From positions 1 to 6,846 of the forward strand of contig JAISXQ010000138.1 of NCBI GenBank assembly GCA_031270425.1: DNA of 6,846 bases. Direction: 5' to 3'. Below the pieces are notes generated by a model. That model did no database searches. It saw only the letters and a program-made list of their open reading frames with translations, and had not been told where the DNA came from. This stretch comes from Prevotellaceae bacterium. Lineage in GTDB: Bacteria; Bacteroidota; Bacteroidia; Bacteroidales; Paludibacteraceae. This document shows positions 6,003-6,846 of the stretch, piece by piece; the stretch's first letter is position 1; every line of letters starts with the position of its first letter. The translations under genes were made by a program, and so were the position numbers.

Positions 6003-6846
6003 ATGAAAAGAATATTTGCTCCTGTGTTGTTTTTTCTTGGCGCGTTTACCTTGTTATCCGCGCAAAATCTCACGTTGGACAGTTGCCAACAGTGGGCGAG
6101 AGCGAATTATCCGCTGATCAAGCAGTACGATTTAATCGGGAAATCGGAGAGATACAACCTGAATAATGCGAATAAAAATTACCTGCCACAGGTTTCTTTA
6201 TCAGCCCGCGCCACTTATCAGTCGGACGTAACGAGCATTGATATTCCCGAACAGTTTCAAAGCATCATTAGCTTTGATGAAATTTCCAACGATCAATATC
6301 AAGCCCTCTTGGAAGTAAGCCAGTTGATTTGGGACGGCGGATTGACGGCTTCAAAAAAGAAAATCGACCGGGCGGAATCTCAAATTGACAAACAAAAGGT
6401 GGAAGTAGAACTGTATGCCGTTAAAGACCGCGTAAACCAGCTTTTTTTCGGTATTTTGTTGTTGAATGAGCAGGGAGAACAACTGCAAATGCTTTCGGAT
6501 GAATTACAAAGCAACTACGAACGGGTTGAAACTTATATAAAAAACGGTGTGGCGAACCAGTCGGATTTGGACGCTTTGCGGGTTGAACAACTGAATGTAA
6601 AACAACGGCAAACGCAACTGAGAAGTGCACGAAAGGCTTATGTGCAAATGCTCTCGATACTTACGGGAAAGAAGATGGACGAAAACCTCCGCTTGCAAAA
6701 ACCGGAAGCGGAATTTACCGTTTCAAACGCCAACAGCCGCCCCGAAATGCTTTTGTTCGACGCGCAATCGAAGCTTTTCGACAGCCGGCGCAGTATGCTG
6801 AACGCGGGCAATATGCCGCGCATAGGAGCTTTTGTACAGGGAGGAT
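6003..6846 (+). CDS. TolC-family outer membrane efflux protein, 3'-partial
   Basis: Start of a TolC-like outer membrane factor, open to the window end (281 codons; full-length members are usually 400-480). ATG 6003 follows the tetR stop by 2 bp. Residues 1-20 are a signal peptide (KRIFAPVLFFLGAFTLLSA) with likely cleavage before Q21. LTLDSCQQWARANYPLIKQ follows, the typical opening helix of the family, then LPQVSLSARATYQSD as the first outer-membrane strand region. VSQLIWDGG comes next (about residue 110), followed by long amphipathic coiled-coil helices including ETYIKNGVANQSDLDALRV and RKAYVQMLSILTGKK. The second half-repeat begins near SRPEMLLFDAQSKLFDSRRS, and the visible end PRIGAFVQGG is the start of the second strand set. 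It should form the trimeric exit duct of a tripartite pump (RND or ABC type); the pump and fusion protein are expected downstream. Confidence 0.92.
   Translation, partial: MKRIFAPVLFFLGAFTLLSAQNLTLDSCQQWARANYPLIKQYDLIGKSERYNLNNANKNYLPQVSLSARATYQSDVTSIDIPEQFQSIISFDEISNDQYQALLEVSQLIWDGGLTASKKKIDRAESQIDKQKVEVELYAVKDRVNQLFFGILLLNEQGEQLQMLSDELQSNYERVETYIKNGVANQSDLDALRVEQLNVKQRQTQLRSARKAYVQMLSILTGKKMDENLRLQKPEAEFTVSNANSRPEMLLFDAQSKLFDSRRSMLNAGNMPRIGAFVQGG

Noticed and set aside
1..6846. CRISPR array, tRNA, rRNA or phage gene cluster
   Set aside because: No regularly spaced identical repeats, no tRNA cloverleaf and no rRNA core sequences were recognised; KilA-N alone does not make a prophage.

Overview
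The window looks like Bacteroidota chromosome, probably Bacteroidales. It has moderate GC, weak or absent Shine-Dalgarno sites and promoters of the TAnnTTTG type. It also carries an AddB-type nuclease in the form typical of that group, a DUF2141 secreted protein, and a TetR/TolC efflux pair. All genes I can support lie on the + strand.

Layout. Positions 2-2845 hold a nearly complete AddB-like PD-(D/E)XK exonuclease subunit whose N-terminus lies just outside the window. A hairpin follows, then a 270-residue stand-alone KilA-N domain protein (2950-3762). That gene is visibly more AT-rich than its neighbours and contains a perfect 14-bp inverted repeat in its coding sequence. The 433-bp gap at 3763-4195 is not empty. 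It holds a good TAnnTTTG promoter (-7 at 3896-3903) and, at about 3993-4177, a long rod-shaped foldable element of about 185 nt. This has a closing stem, a large central bubble and a multi-helix arm, which is the architecture of 6S RNA. An 88-codon ORF of unknown function (4196-4462) starts 18 nt after it.

The next gap (4463-4829) holds a degenerate array of about 10-bp repeats and a decayed N-terminal fragment of an ISAs1-family transposase. It is followed by a secreted DUF2141 protein (4830-5258). The right end is an efflux operon: a probable promoter, a TATTAAA-based palindrome that could be the operator, a TetR-family regulator (5377-6000), and a TolC-family outer membrane factor starting 2 bp later and running off the window. 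The usual next members would be a membrane fusion protein and an inner-membrane pump, outside the window.

The most interesting item is the rod-shaped RNA candidate and its relation to the unknown 88-aa ORF. It is either a 6S-type regulator of RNA polymerase or a long structured leader. The gene assignments for the nuclease, KilA-N, DUF2141, TetR and TolC are made from recognisable motifs. The RNA, promoters and operators are inferences from hand-folding and consensus matching.
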